Positions 12,901 to 25,199 of a stretch of 64,000 nucleotides of DNA are shown in pieces. The translations under genes were made by a program, and so were the position numbers. Numbering within the stretch: position 1 is the first letter of the stretch; every line of letters begins with the position of its first letter. Source of the stretch: Polytrichum commune (Eukaryota; Streptophyta; Polytrichopsida; Polytrichales; Polytrichaceae). The DNA lies in contig OX485805.1 of NCBI GenBank assembly GCA_950295325.1, forward strand, positions 53,096,758 to 53,160,757, given 5' to 3'. Below the pieces are notes generated by a model. The model was given only the letters and a program-made list of their open reading frames with translations, did no database searches and had not been told where the DNA came from.

Positions 12901-14190
12901 AATGGGTTACACCGTTTAAGGTTAAGGGTTGAAGGCCATCTTAACATTCTTACTCTTGGCACTATAGATATGTTATGCCCTATGAAACCTTGGAATTCAT
13001 ACTTACATAGATTTGCAACAAGTGCATATATGTATAAGAGAATATAGAAAATTAAGTAGGGCTGAAGATAATCATCCAATGTCTCCATATTTCATTCATT
13101 CTATGGATGGTCTGTCCAACCCTCTAGGGTTTGGAGTTTGCCTTTAAGTTATTTATTAATTTATTATTTGATTGGAGGGGGTCTAGATATAGGATAATCA
13201 TGGAAAGAAATTGGAGGGAAATACTACTTGGTGTATAGTATGAGATGAAGTATTTTGCCTACAAATATTGGAGGATTATTATTAGAAATATTTTTACTTT
13301 TGTTTTATACACATGTCATAGTAATACATTTTAATGTGATTTGGAAGTAGAAATGCTAGTTCTTAGCTATTTAACATTGTTTATGTGATCTTTTTTCATC
13401 CACCCAAAGTTTTGTGCATAGGGATATTAATATGAAGGTGACATACACATGACATATCCTCTTGATGAAAGGTACACCCCCGTGTGGAAATATCTTGATG
13501 TTTTGTTTCAAATATATAATGGAGCCCATTGTTGAGCTAAATATTAACTCACTACACGATTTGAGGGATATTTAATAATCTAGAATTGTGTGAAATGTTT
13601 GTTTTCAAGACATTGTTTGTTGAATCAATTCATTATTTGTATAAAAAATTAGAATGAATTATTTTCTACAATTATTGGAAGTTTACTTTCTTCAAGTTTT
13701 TGCGACTACACTTCTTACGCGACCTTATATTGTGGGTGGAAGGTTAGCGTGGGTAGAAAATACCATAGTCCATTGTATTTTATGTGTAGATTAAGAATTA
13801 GGGTGGCTTATAAATTGATGTAAGTCTATTATTATTCAAGTGACAAATGATAAAATACTAACAAAACATTGATATAATAATGATACAACATCGATGTCAC
13901 ATTGATATTATAAATCATACCACAATTGTTTACATTCATGTAAATGATCCCATAACCTTAGTTTTGAATCTATAAAATTATGGGTTCGAAAATGGTTTGA
14001 GTCAAAAAAAATTACATTGACATATCAAATGTATCGACATATACACATATCGACGTATCCTGGTATGAATAAATTGTAGTCACCACAATAATAGGATTCA
14101 ATGGTGCACCTACTAACTTATCTATAATTTTTCCGGTTCTGTCAATTTTAGTATGCTGGTTATTTGTGTTTGGCTAATAAGTACACTAAA
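9966..14190. other. Long AT-rich non-coding stretch
   Basis: No supportable gene. Items seen: a GC-richer patch with a C-run of about 17 at 10448-10464, short AT-rich microsatellite-like pieces, and many short open frames without coding character. The patch at 10430-10640 has no conserved motif. Confidence 0.5.
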
Positions 14191-14196
14191 TAAATA

Positions 14197-14388
14197 ATTT
14201 AGTGTCACTTACTATTTGGAATCATGAAATGCCATATCTATTCACAATATATCTCATATTTTACCAACAAATCTCAAATTGGTTGTTTGGACATTACAGA
14301 ACATTAATAACTTTACTTGGTAATAACATTACACAAACAATCAAAAGATATATCACTGTGTAATTCCAAATAGTAAGTGACACTAAAT
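14197..14388. mobile_element. Small TIR element (MITE) with 26-bp perfect inverted ends
   Basis: The left arm (14197-14222, starting atttagtgtcacttactatt) is the exact reverse complement of the right arm (14363-14388). The 192-bp unit is AT-rich with no coding potential. No clear target duplication could be fixed, so the superfamily is open. Related 'agtgtcacttac' sequence occurs near 18548. Confidence 0.7.
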
Positions 14389-15159
14389 ATCAGGTTTAGT
14401 GTTGTGTGTTGCCCCTGTGTTAAGAAAGTCTGGTATGTATTAAAAGAACTTTGTAAGGGACATGTAAGTTAGAGGCTACAGTGGTTCAGAAAGCACTGGA
14501 GTGTTCTTATGGTGGTAGTCTGAACTTGTGCTACGAGACTTTTGTCCAAACAAAATAAAATTGGTGAAGTGACCATATATGCTAGGACCTATGCTTGTGT
14601 ATCGTTATGTAAGGAGACACAAATACAATTCAAGAGTTCAATAAGTGCCACCACACAACTGTAGAACAACAACCGTCTAAGTCCTTTTATGACAACTTAG
14701 TCAAATCACAAGTATAAAGCTTATGTGGTGTATGGGTGTAGAATCAGGCTTCATAAGCATAATTCTGAGTCACTGTCAGTGCACAACTATTTTCATGTGA
14801 GCCTAGACAGAGCTTCCTAACACAAGTTCAGATGGTTTTGCTTTGAGCATGTCAAGCTAGCAACAAATGAGGTATAATTTTTTTTTAACGAATCCAGGAT
14901 TGTCAGTTGAAGAGATTCATGAGGCTTCCAGTCTATCTTTAAGGACAACGCTCAATTAGAAGTCTAGTGAGTGATGTGGGTAGACGGATCATGCGATTCA
15001 CCATGAACAATCCTATAGTGTGGTCTGGTATACTTAGCAGTGTTGAAATCATCTTACCATAAAGGCCCAAAAAGATTCGAGATTTGAATCTAATAATATC
15101 AATCGTGTTCAAGTGCTTAAAATGACGATTCTAATAAGTAAGATAGAGTTTATGCCTAA

Positions 15160-16872
15160 ATCGAACACAACAATAATCTGGACACCTTCATATTTGAGTG
15201 GAATGTGGTTAGAATGTAGGTGCATATCTAAGAATTAACACTCCAAAGACATGTGTTTCAAAGAGATTGGACTACATGCTCCAAATATGCTAACCATTTT
15301 GGGCTCAACAGTAAACATAATTAGGGCCAGCATAATCGACAATAGTCCGAGTTCCAAACTTTTATCATCTCTTGGCCCTAGACTCTACTAGGTTTTGTAG
15401 AAGACGACTTTTGTATTTCAAAATTCAGAGCCTTGCAAACTTCGGCAACATGTACTTAGACCTCCAGGAATCAAACAAGGCAACATCCTTGGCTGCAGTT
15501 GAGACCAACACGCAAAGAGTGAGTTCGGTGATGTAGTAACAGGTCCCTTCTCCTTCTGAAATCTCCTAAGAAGCATGTCATTTTGGAGATTTCCAAAGGA
15601 AAAGGAGGTTTGTCACTACACAACGAAGGCCATTCGACTTCCACAACAAGCACAGATCTCCAGGCACCAACAAGACAACATCGATCCATGGCTGGAGTTG
15701 CAACCAACGGGCCAAGATTGAACCCTGTCATGTAAGTGACAGGCCTCACACCCTTAGAAATCTCCCAAGCAGCCTGCCTTGTAGGATTTCAAAAGGTACG
15801 AAGCGTGCCACTTACATTACAGAGTGCAACCGAATGTGGGTGATGTCATTTCTTCCGAGATCAGCAAACTTGGGCGTGGAATATGTGAACAATGTCGGTC
15901 CGCAACTGGCTTGGAATTGTTGGTGAATGCAAATAAGTTGAGTTTCGCAAGAAATGACAGGCCTCCTTCCCTTGACAGTGTTGAAAGAGGCCTGGTAGCC
16001 ACTCCATCATCACTGAGTGCAACTATGGTCTCTTGCACCATTGCCAAGGCGAAGGAGGTCTGTCACTTCTTGACACAATGGAAGGTGGCACCTCAGGCAA
16101 CGTCAACGCTTCGGAGTCTAGACTCCATAGATCATCTACTCAACTGTGGAAAACTATTCTGAAGGCATCGTGTTATATAGTGCAGCCAATGTTAGGGCAA
16201 CCGAAGTTTCCGCACCAAGTACAAGTGCATGAGGCTGCCCATTCACGATGCAATTCTTTACTTTCTTTATGGTTACACCTATAGATGTATGACATCATGG
16301 ATCACATTGGGCTCATCAACTACTCCTTCTTATCTAAGAGTTTCTTTCTACATTTTCAAGACCTTGTTTAGAAAGCGAGCTCTGAAAGCTTGATTTGTAA
16401 CTCATTCCTTAAGACAAACTGTTCAAAGAATAACAAAGATGGCATCATATGGTTGAACCTTCAATGTAAGGTAATGCGCTCCATGCAAGCAATTTGAGAG
16501 ATTAATAAGAATCTTCATAGATAAGAGATGACATAATTTTCTTGAAATTAAGTATGTTACACAAGTGTTTATCGTGTCTTAAACATATTAGCTGAAGAGC
16601 AAATTAGGCAACCTTTCCATATATGCTCATGAATTAATATAGCTATTTATTAACAAACACATTGAAGTATGACATGGAGGTGACTCACATTATATCATGA
16701 TAGAAATTACATGAACTTTTGGGGGGTATAAGTATACCCATGGGGTTCACAGATCATTTGAACTCTAAATGATGTGTGTGGGTGACTTTGAAATAGAAAC
16801 CCCTATATATGAAAAACTTAATATAGAGACAACATAGACATATGTTCTAACGGTACCTTAGTTCATAAACTC

Positions 16873-16917
<45 letters not shown>

Positions 16918-17197
16918 AGGTTAAAATTTAATGTGATAAATGCCTCAAGTCCACTACATACACAAAACATAAGTTATGAAAAAGAATTGGTACAATCCCC
17001 TTTCATTGAAACCTATATCTTCCTTAGGATGTAATCTATAATAAATTGACCCTACAAAACACATCTATTGTTAAAAGCAATGATGAATAGCCTTTTCATT
17101 TGTACATACTATAGAAAAATAATGCCTCTTCCTTATGTATAATGTACATGCTAATACTTCAAGTAATTATACCTCCTTTAGTTTTTTATGTTACTAG
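15160..17197 (+). repeat. Repeat family RF1, copy 1 (inverted), distal part
   Basis: This is the reverse complement of about 26.9-28.95 kb and 57.2-59.0 kb. The best-preserved block (15470-16290) contains 150-190-bp sub-units, each with 'catggctgcagttg'-like and 'gaaatctcc'-like pieces. A shared open stretch of about 112 codons (15824-16162) is matched on the other strand by 28339-27977. The frame is not kept in the third copy, so protein coding is unlikely. The unit begins with a family-B piece (15160-15335) and contains a TA/CA microsatellite at 16869-16915. Confidence 0.7.
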
Positions 17198-17205
17198 GTT
17201 GTACT
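17198..17205. repeat. Target-site duplication (left) of hAT MITE
   Basis: gttgtact occurs here and at 17632-17639, exactly flanking the element with poly-G/poly-C ends. Confidence 0.85.
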
Positions 17206-17631
17206 CACGGGGGGGGGGGGGGGGTCGCTACTTGTTAAGTTGAACACCACGTGCGGACAAAGTTTGCTACCCCCATATTATATGCCATAGATTATTTGAA
17301 AAAATATGATATTTTTTCTACATATACATAACCATTGATAATATCTTTTGTATATTTTTTTGAAATTTTTAGTCATCTTCATTTTTGTAGTAAATGTTTT
17401 AGTTCGATTCTGTGTCATTCTAGTTAGAAACGGTATGTTTTATTGAAAAATAAGATCATCAAATTTGGTTACCATTTTCTACTAGGTAATAGATACCATG
17501 TAATAGATACTCATGAAAAACAATTGATAAAATTTTGACCCATTTTGGTGGTGCAACTTACCAAAAGTAGATTTTTTTTGGTCGCACGTGGTGTTCAACT
17601 TGACAATGGAGTGACCCCCCCCCCCCCCGTG
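17206..17631. mobile_element. hAT-type MITE with homopolymer-G terminal inverted repeats
   Basis: The 426-bp element starts CACGGGG (G-run of 16) and ends CCCCGTG (C-run of 14). Beyond the runs the inverted repeat continues (left 'agttgaacaccacgtgcg', right its complement) for about 55 bp in all. An 8-bp duplication (gttgtact) flanks it, the size typical of hAT elements. The interior is AT-rich and has no transposase. The long G-run inside the TIR is unusual. Confidence 0.9.
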
Positions 17632-17639
17632 GTTGTACT

Positions 17640-18849
17640 TGGTATCAATAGTGGACTCCCGGAAAGGTATATTTGGATGAAATAAACTCCTCATGTGAGA
17701 AACCTAAGGAGGGCCACTGATTGGGGAGATCTGGTAGTTAGTTACAGATAAATTGGTTGAGATTGAGAAATAACCGATTGAAGTTCAAGCCTCCAGGTAA
17801 ATTACCAATCATTTTAGAGAAATGTATAGAATATACCTCAATTTAATAAATCAAACCGGAGGATGCCAACATGTAAACGGTTGGACTTGCAAACACTAGG
17901 ATCTCAACCGATTATGCCCAATAATCTCCCTGATCATTGAGGAGGGCCTTGGTATACTCTTACCTCTCCCCCATAACTCATAGTAACCTACTTATATCCA
18001 CGGCACTAGAAGGAACAATACCCACCCAATATGTATACTTGAACGTAATTCAAATTCTTCGCAGACACCCTTTTGTGGACATACATGACACTATACATGC
18101 AACATTGAGTGCCCTCCCAAAGAATTAGACCTTGAGCTCTACCCCGCAAGAGTCTTCACTATTTAAAAATGGCTTCCAAATAATATGTTTTGGGTTAAAA
18201 TGATTACAAAAGCCCAAGAATCAATAGTAAAAACAATTGTAAACGATAGAAAGAAGGCTTTTGACAATGTCAAGAAGAATAGAGATCATGGAATGTTACT
18301 TAAAGGTGGGGTTGGGAATGATGAGGTTTAAATTGGAGGGGTATAGTACAGGAAATTCAAACCAACCCCAAATTTTATAAAAATACATTTGGAAAATAGT
18401 GTTTGGGAGACCTAGGTAGAAGATGAAATTGGATGAGAATCCACACCTTACTTTCATCTACTAGGGGGGGGGGGTGCTTCCGTTGACCCATGCCATGTCG
18501 TGCTTTAGTTTATCGTTTATAGTATTTAGTGTCACATGCATAATAGTGTCACTTACCCTATTTTGAGGCGTATGGTAGGTTACATTGTTGATTAACAACT
18601 TCACCGTGATTGTCACCTCGTGACATTTGGCATTGAAGTGCACTTACTAATATCTTGACATGAGCATGTTCAATAGTGTTATGAGGTGCATGTCTATGTT
18701 TTACAATGCTCTACTAATTAACTAAAGTGTACACAAATGACACTTGCCATTAGTATGCTCAAGAATACCTTCCTCTTGCATTATAAATTCAAACACATGA
18801 CACTTGCCATTAGTACACTAAAAAAAATCTTCCCCTTGCATACTAAAAT
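17640..18849. other. Non-coding stretch, partly RF1-derived
   Basis: About 18120-18300 shows diverged inverted similarity to 26.3-26.5 kb and 57.6-57.7 kb (a block around 'gcttttgacaatgtcaag'), so this is the middle of RF1 copy 1. A G-run lies at 18464-18473. No gene seen. Confidence 0.4.
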
Positions 18850-19620
18850 GCAAGACTATCATCCAACGTATCCCAATGTGTTAATGTAATTATTTTTTCA
18901 CTTAAAGTAGTTACTTATGTTGACAAATGAAATCATATTGACAATTAATAGGCGTGACACTTTGAGAGCTCTAGGCATCTAGTTTAGGCCCTTCGCAAAC
19001 AATGTACGTGCCACTAAATGCCATGAACGGTGTAGAGGTGAGAAGGAGCCTCAAACATTCCTATCAAAGGGGCCCATTCATAGCCTGATTTATAATCAAT
19101 GGGTCAGCTTTAGAGGTCGAGCTCAACCGCCCAAGCAAAAGGAGAGAGTGACCGTCCCGTGCACCAATCCTTCAATTTGTACCTTCAAGATGAGCACATG
19201 AACGTTGTGCCTTTGTCTCAATAATTTGTTATTAAGTTATGGCCCTCTTCCAAAGCAACTTGGTTGGAGAGAGAACTTATTAAGTCCTCTAGTGCCATGT
19301 CATGTCATTAGGTGGGTGAATGCCACATCACACTTCACATCTTGCCAACTAAAGCACAGCTTTACCAACGTGCTCTAGTACCGTAGCTTTAATAAACCGG
19401 AAAGAGAGTCCGGAGGAGCCACAAACATTAGCATCACAGTAGGGCCCATTGACTCCTACTTTACATACTTTACTCCAAGTATTCAGCCCTGATTGCTAAA
19501 TTTGTGGAGTGAACACAAAAGGAGAGAGTGACCATTCTTTCCACCAACACTTCATTTTCTGCCTTGATGAATTCATGAGCTTTGTGCTTGTGGCCTTTTC
19601 TCAATTATTCATATCATCGC
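18850..19620 (-). repeat. Repeat family RF1, copy 1 (inverted), proximal part
   Basis: About 18850-19290 is the reverse complement of 55740-56200 over its whole length, with long exact runs such as 'caagcaaaaggagagagtga' and 'gatgagcacatgaacgttg'. About 19380-19600 is a second, more diverged repeat of the same unit. The core 'ttttgcttgggcggttgagc' marks further partial copies near 25310, 26080, 54040, 55340, 55900 and 56300. Confidence 0.75.
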
Positions 19621-21059
19621 ATTTAGCACCAAGAATCCTCAAGGAGTGCACTATTCATTAAAACCAAGCATCACATGCGTGCATGCCCCTTATTAAAATA
19701 CCCCTGTATACATTTTATTTTTGCTAAAATCAAGCAATATACTTACAAATCTCATTGCTTCAAAATACATTTCCATACGTACACAAGGGTCCAAAAACAA
19801 ATACAGAAATTTTATATAACATGTGTACAAATGTTTGGAAATGCAAAAATATGGCCCTATTACATGTATAATATCAAATCATGGATTTTTAGTTATAAAG
19901 TCGTTACTTAGTGGATGAAAAAACACATGATTCTTGGTCCAGGTCTAACTTGAACGCGTAAACGCGTAAATGCGTACTTTACATATATTTTTCTATAGCC
20001 TCATGTATATCTACTTCTTGCTTAATAGCAATATGTCTCTTGTACGTACATTTTGTACATGCTTGTTTTAAATAATACCCCTTTTGTTCACCCACATGTA
20101 TAAATACAGTACTTGAACAATGCACTCCCTGGGCAAGAATCTCTGTACTATTTACGAGTTGCTCGTTGGCAATTGAAAGCAAATTCCAACGCATCAAAGT
20201 GAGCTTATTTGAATTCCATATGCAAAATTTACATGGGTTTCAATTTTTTGATGATAGACAAACCACAGTCACAACAAGAACCGCATGCTAATTCTTAGAA
20301 GTTACAGGATGTTTTTGAAAAGCAATACGACTTTAAATTTTTGAATATTCTTCAACCATTTGAGAAGAAGGATTGCTACACTATTCATACAGTTGAAATC
20401 TTGATTTAACATCAAGTTAACATGCTCTGGATTCATGTGTAAGATTTTGATTGTAGATATTCATAAACAATTCGTATCAAGGTATTATATAGCGAACTTG
20501 TGCCGCCAGACTCAAAACTAACATAATATGTACAACAAGTTTTGAAGGAATAAAAACAGATCTCATCGTAGTGTGTGGAAATGCTTATGAATATAGTGTT
20601 GAATAATAGATGTTGCATAGAATTCTACATTGTACATGTACTTGTACATTCGTTGAAGTAGTTTTCTACACTGGGGCAAAAATGAGGTGCGTAATGGGCT
20701 CACCGAAAGAATAAAGAATACTCTAGTCATATATATAAACTTACCCCTCTGGGACTTTTTCCCTTAAAATATCAACAACAATACATTTTAAATGAAAAAT
20801 ATGCTCCAAGGGTGTCCAATTTGGATGTAGGGCTCAAGATGTGGTGCCACGCAAGGTTCCATGCTCAAGCTCAATTGCGTGCAGATGAAAGTATAATGGT
20901 GTGATCTTTAATCTAGGCTTGATTTAGAGGTCATTTTGGCCAAAACAAAAGGATCCATGTGTTTTGGACTGCTTTTGCACCAAAAAGTAGTTAGCAAAAT
21001 CAATGTGTTGGATATTCCTTCCTATACGGAATTCACATGTAGCAACCTGCAAGAGCTAA
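19621..21059. other. AT-rich non-coding stretch with one arm of a long inverted repeat
   Basis: No gene. About 20350-20640 is a diverged reverse complement of 23140-23390 (shared: gaattctatg, gcatttccacaca, ccttcaaa, ttgttgtacatat, attgtttatgaatat, agatttcaactgtatg). Confidence 0.55.
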
Positions 21060-21495
21060 AATATCATTCAAACTACCCAGCTTCTTAAATTGTTCACGTC
21101 TCCTTGAGGTAGATGTGCCTTAGAGGGACACTTTTCTCCTTGCACTCACTTCTCATAAGATATGGAACACGTAATTAGTGCAAGATGATTAACAAATCCA
21201 CATTGTGCATGCAAACCTTTGCTTCATAAATTTCTGAAGCTCAGATGAATATGTTATTCATGAACAAAGTGAAGATTCTATGCTCATGAAATGGTCTTAT
21301 TTGGTCCCCCAATCAATTCCACTAGTGAGCCCAAAATTAATTAGCATATTTTTGAGCACATAGTCCAATCTCTTTTGAATACATGTCTTTTTGGTGCTAG
21401 TTTTTTGCTCCACACCCAACCACATACCACTCGAACATAAATGTCTAGATTATTATTATGTACGATTTAGGCACGTCTACATTATAATCATTCAT
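21060..21495 (-). repeat. Dispersed repeat family B, inverted copy
   Basis: Reverse complement of the 61180-61520 and 200-535 units (agtccaatctcttttgaata, catgtctttttggtgcta and a degraded gttcattaa block occur in the expected reversed order). Confidence 0.6.
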
Positions 21496-22130
21496 AGGCC
21501 CCCTCATGATCACATGTCAAAAAGACTCCAATAGTCACAACTTTGGAATTGTTGGCTTTATATTAATTGCAACTGATGTTATCAATATAGGTCAACGCAG
21601 ATGCTTTTGTCCAGGCACCTATCTATGCAAACATAACATTAGTAACAATATATTTTTGGACACACAAACAGTTCAAATTTGTGTGAACAATGCTAACTTT
21701 ACAAAGATGTCATCCGTACGCCCACGCACCCTGCATCGAAGCTCTTGGTTGATGTTGGCCCACCCAGGAGGTGAAAGCTACCATCAGGGATGCCATTGGC
21801 AACTAGCCTCTCGCAACGGGCACCTAGCAGCTGGACAACAGGTAGAAGGCTGCTCTAAAGGCTTTGAAGCTGCAATGAAGAGCTTTCAGGGTCCAGTGCC
21901 TTTGAGGCAACAATTCTTGCTAGTCTGTCATCGGATTGTTGATCGGACAATGGCGTTGGAATGTTGGTGGCATCCTTGAGACCTTTATGCACTAATTTTG
22001 GAAGGAGCTATTGGCCCCAAGATCCACGGTGGCAACTCGTTTTTGGGAAGAATCCACGGGGTCCTTGGGACGAAAAAAGATTAAAAGAGTAACGATCTGA
22101 CGTAAAATTACTCAATGTTGTGCATTTGTT
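21496..22130. other. Non-coding stretch with a GC-richer patch
   Basis: A 157-codon open frame (21506-21979, +) runs through a GC-richer patch at 21700-21980. Its product has no motif I recognise and low coding character, so it is not called as a gene. Confidence 0.25.
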
Positions 22131-22137
22131 TTTTGAA

Positions 22138-22210
22138 CCATGGGAATATAACCATGGGATGCGGGGTGTTTAGTATAAATATGAGCCATCCCATGGTTAT
22201 ATTCTCATGG
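22138..22210. repeat. Strong hairpin (inverted repeat, 24-bp arms, 24-bp loop)
   Basis: Arms 22139-22162 and 22187-22210 are complementary at 23 of 24 positions (ccatgggaatataaccatgg against its complement). A single related arm (catcccatggttatattt) is seen near 63465, so it may be a foldback repeat. Confidence 0.75.
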
Positions 22211-22464
22211 CCTTCGTAACGGAAACACAATGAAGTTGGGTAGTTATGGATATTAGAATTTTAGTATTATCTACCCTTTTGTTGAGCCCATTCTCTAATG
22301 TCCCAAAGTATAAAATTACTTCGAATAGACACTAACGGAATTATTTTAGTGATTATTATTACACCTCATTGGTAGGAAACCACACAAAATCAAAGCTCAA
22401 CACTATCTGCGTTGCAGGGGCATATGTACGCTATATAGGTTGCAAACGCCTCAGCAGACAAGTA

Positions 22465-23095
22465 CAGTAATCTCCCGCTTAAGTACGCACTTTGAACAAG
22501 AGCCGTTGGTGCGTACTTTATTCATATTTCTTTCTAGAGCCTTTGATTTGATGAATTGCAATGGGTAATGGATGAAACCTTAGGCAACCCTCTTGACCGA
22601 AGCCCAACGATGTGAAATCATTGCAAAGTTGAGCAAGCCGAACACGCCAAGCAAGCGTTGGGGCCAGAGTATGAAATTAGTGAAGGCACCATCCGGAAAG
22701 TCTGGGACAATCAGAAGAACATATTGAATGAATCATTTGTTGCAAGAGCCTATCGAGACATTTGCTGAATATGAAAATGCTACTGACTTCAAAGGCTTTG
22801 AATCTCTACATAGCATTGCCCTCGACATTGACAACCAGTTACTTTGCTTTGATGTTCAAGCAGAAGCTGTCAAACATATGTATGATGAACTGCGACGATC
22901 GTTTGAGATGTTTCAATGACACGTTAACAAACTGACATTGAATGTCAAACGTAAGAAATTCATGCATTTGTGAAAAGTGACTCTACATGACATGTTCAAA
23001 CAATAAAATATAAACCCTGATTTTTGGCAAAAAAAATTGCGCACTGAAAAGGGATGCATACTTAAACGGGTGCGTACTTAAGCAGGAGACTACTA
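22465..23095 (+). mobile_element. Pogo-like (Tc1/mariner superfamily) non-autonomous transposon
   Basis: The ends form a 26-bp imperfect TIR: cagtaatctcccgcttaagt at the left, and the complement of tagtagtctcctgcttaagt at the right. TA lies immediately outside each end (22463-22464, 23096-23097), the Tc1/mariner target. An internal frame around 22629-22755 reads ISEGTIRKVWDNQKNIL, which looks like the helix-turn-helix DNA-binding part of pogo/Tigger/CENP-B-type transposases. A second frame at 22728-22919 may be a transposase remnant. No DDE catalytic domain remains, so it is a deletion derivative. Confidence 0.8.
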
Positions 23096-23139
23096 TAGGG
23101 GTGCAATATGGTACAATATGTGAATGTGAATGATTACAA

Positions 23140-23390
23140 TGCAGAATTCTATGTAATATCTCTCGTGTTTTACACTAGCATTTCCACACATGATGACATT
23201 TTTTTCAATCCTTCAAAGTTGTTGTACATATCCTCGTTCTGTGCCTCGTTACACAGTTTCATTACATAATATCTTGATACAGATTGTTTATGAATATAAA
23301 CATTCAACATATTACGCATGGGTTTATGGCATGTCAAGATGTTAATGTGAGATTTCAACTGTATGGATGGTGTGACAACTTTATTTTTGG
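23140..23390 (-). repeat. Second arm of long inverted repeat with 20.35-20.64 kb
   Basis: Collinear, inverted and diverged relative to 20350-20640; the arms are about 2.5 kb apart and enclose a family-B copy, the hairpin and the pogo-like element. Confidence 0.55.
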
Positions 23391-23841
23391 GTGTGAACAA
23401 CATTTAAGCACTTAAAGTTGTTCATCTTAAGTCATCTTACTTTCAAAACCACCATGTAACTTGTAAGGGTTAATATGAGGCTCGTGTTGACTTTGGATCA
23501 TCTATCAATACAAACTGGAAACCTTACAATTTTTGCATATACGAATCAATTGAGCATCATAATATTACTCATGCGTAGTTGTCTGGTCCTTTTTCTATAA
23601 GGAATACACTAGATGTAGGCCATGAATCTAGTCAACTACTTTCTCTGTGTCCGCATGAAATTCGCAAACATGTCTTACGTGACCGGCTATGTTTGTGCCA
23701 GGGTGCATGTGACAGGCTTGGAAGCCGGCTGGTAGACAATTACTACTATTGGAAATCTAAACCTTAGCTTTGCTTTGATAATCGGACCTGGGCATTCCCA
23801 ACCTAATTGCCCACCCTAGTCGGGTGAACAATACTCATGCT

Positions 23842-24976
23842 CAGGGGTGTTTTTTCACAAGGTCCCTAACATGTCTAGGGACATGTTCATAAAAAAAAAA
23901 CATTTCCAGTGGACGGGTTCTTAGAAAATGAACCGGTTTTGGGACGTGTCAAATTCACTTTGGACGGGTTCTAAAAATAACATTTTTAAAATTAAAAAAT
24001 GGTACAAATATCAATTACGTTATGTCATATATGACATGTGAATATAAGCATAATGCAATCAAACCACTAATACCCAATCAAACTATCAATCTTGAAGTGC
24101 TTGATTCACCTGCATACATTAATTCATCAACCACAAAATTTAGAACCTTTTTAACATAATGTCAAAGATTACAATTGAAGGTAAACTTAGTAATTGAAAC
24201 TCACACATTGACCCAACAACTTACAAGCTCAACCCTGCAATTTGCTAGGGTTTAACTTGAATTGACAAAAATTTCCTGCACAGCCCTTGAATCTGCACTC
24301 AACCCACAACAAAAGAGAGGAATAAGACTCTCAAGATTTAGGATGCTAATGAATCGAACATATGCAACTGAAAGCTAAAGCAACTGAGAGACCAGTGAGA
24401 GATAACTTGATTGCAGTCGTCAAATGAACCGGTTGAGTTTGAGAAATCACCTGTTGAAGTTCAAGATTGGAGGAGAAGATTGTTCCAGCGGCACTCTTCA
24501 ACTTCTTGAATTCGAGTTAGTTTCAAATGAACCGGTTGAGTTTGAGAAAACACCTGTTGAAGTTCAAGATTGCAGGAGGAGATTGTTCCAGCGGCACTCT
24601 CCAACTTCTTGAATTCGAGTTAGTTTCAAATGAACCGGTTGAGTTTGAGTGACTGAGTCTAGTTCAGTTTCTCTGAACTAGTCTGTGGACAAACAGACAA
24701 AATGGGGCAGTGGCAAGTTGGCAAATTGGTAATTATAATAGAAAAAACAGAAATGAACGAAGATAGTAAGATACTATTGTTTCCAAGTGGCAAGTGCACC
24801 AATCACGTGCCGACATCTTTCGGATTATCTTTATCGATTTGTTTTTCCCTTTAACCTTTTCATGGACGGGTTGGTTTAGAAATTACCGGTTTTGGGACGG
24901 GTTGCAATTTTTTTTGCCTTTCAATTCGAGGTTTTGGGACGTGGACGGGTAAAAACTTTGTGAAAAAACAACCCTG
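23842..24976. mobile_element. hAT-type non-autonomous transposon, 1135 bp
   Basis: The left end CAGGGGTGTTTTTTCACAA and the right end (complement of CAGGGTTGTTTTTTCACAA) form the TIR, flanked by an exact 8-bp duplication, ctcatgct (23834-23841 and 24977-24984). CAGGG ends and an 8-bp duplication are hallmarks of hAT elements. Both subterminal zones carry repeats of ggacgggtt and ccggttttgggac, as expected for hAT transposase-binding sites. The interior holds a tandem repeat (24421-24650) and no transposase. Confidence 0.92.
24421..24652 (+). repeat. Tandem repeat inside the hAT element, period 102-103 bp
   Basis: 'caaatgaaccggttgagttt' starts at 24421, 24524 and 24626, giving two near-identical full units and a partial third. 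The period is not a multiple of three, which argues against the short open frame across it being coding. Confidence 0.9.
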
Positions 24977-25199
24977 CTCATGCTGAGTACAATTCATTTT
25001 GCAACAGTGGCCCAACTTTAATGGAGAATGATGCTCACGAAATGCCTGACACGAGGGGTGCATCACTCTAGTGCTAAGTAATGTAATGGTCATGCGGTGC
25101 GTTGAATTCTCCTTTCAATTGTGAACAAAAAAAAGAACTTGTAAATTCCTGCTAATGTAATGATAAATTATTGACATGCTCGGCGTTAAATGTGACAGT

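Noticed and set aside
15824-16162. 112-codon frame similar to 27977-28339 on the other strand
   Set aside because: Similarity is explained by the RF1 DNA repeat. The third copy at 58.2-58.98 kb does not keep the frame and no domain is present.
21506-21979. 157-codon open frame as a gene
   Set aside because: No recognisable motif, no splice or promoter context, and composition like low-complexity repeat DNA.
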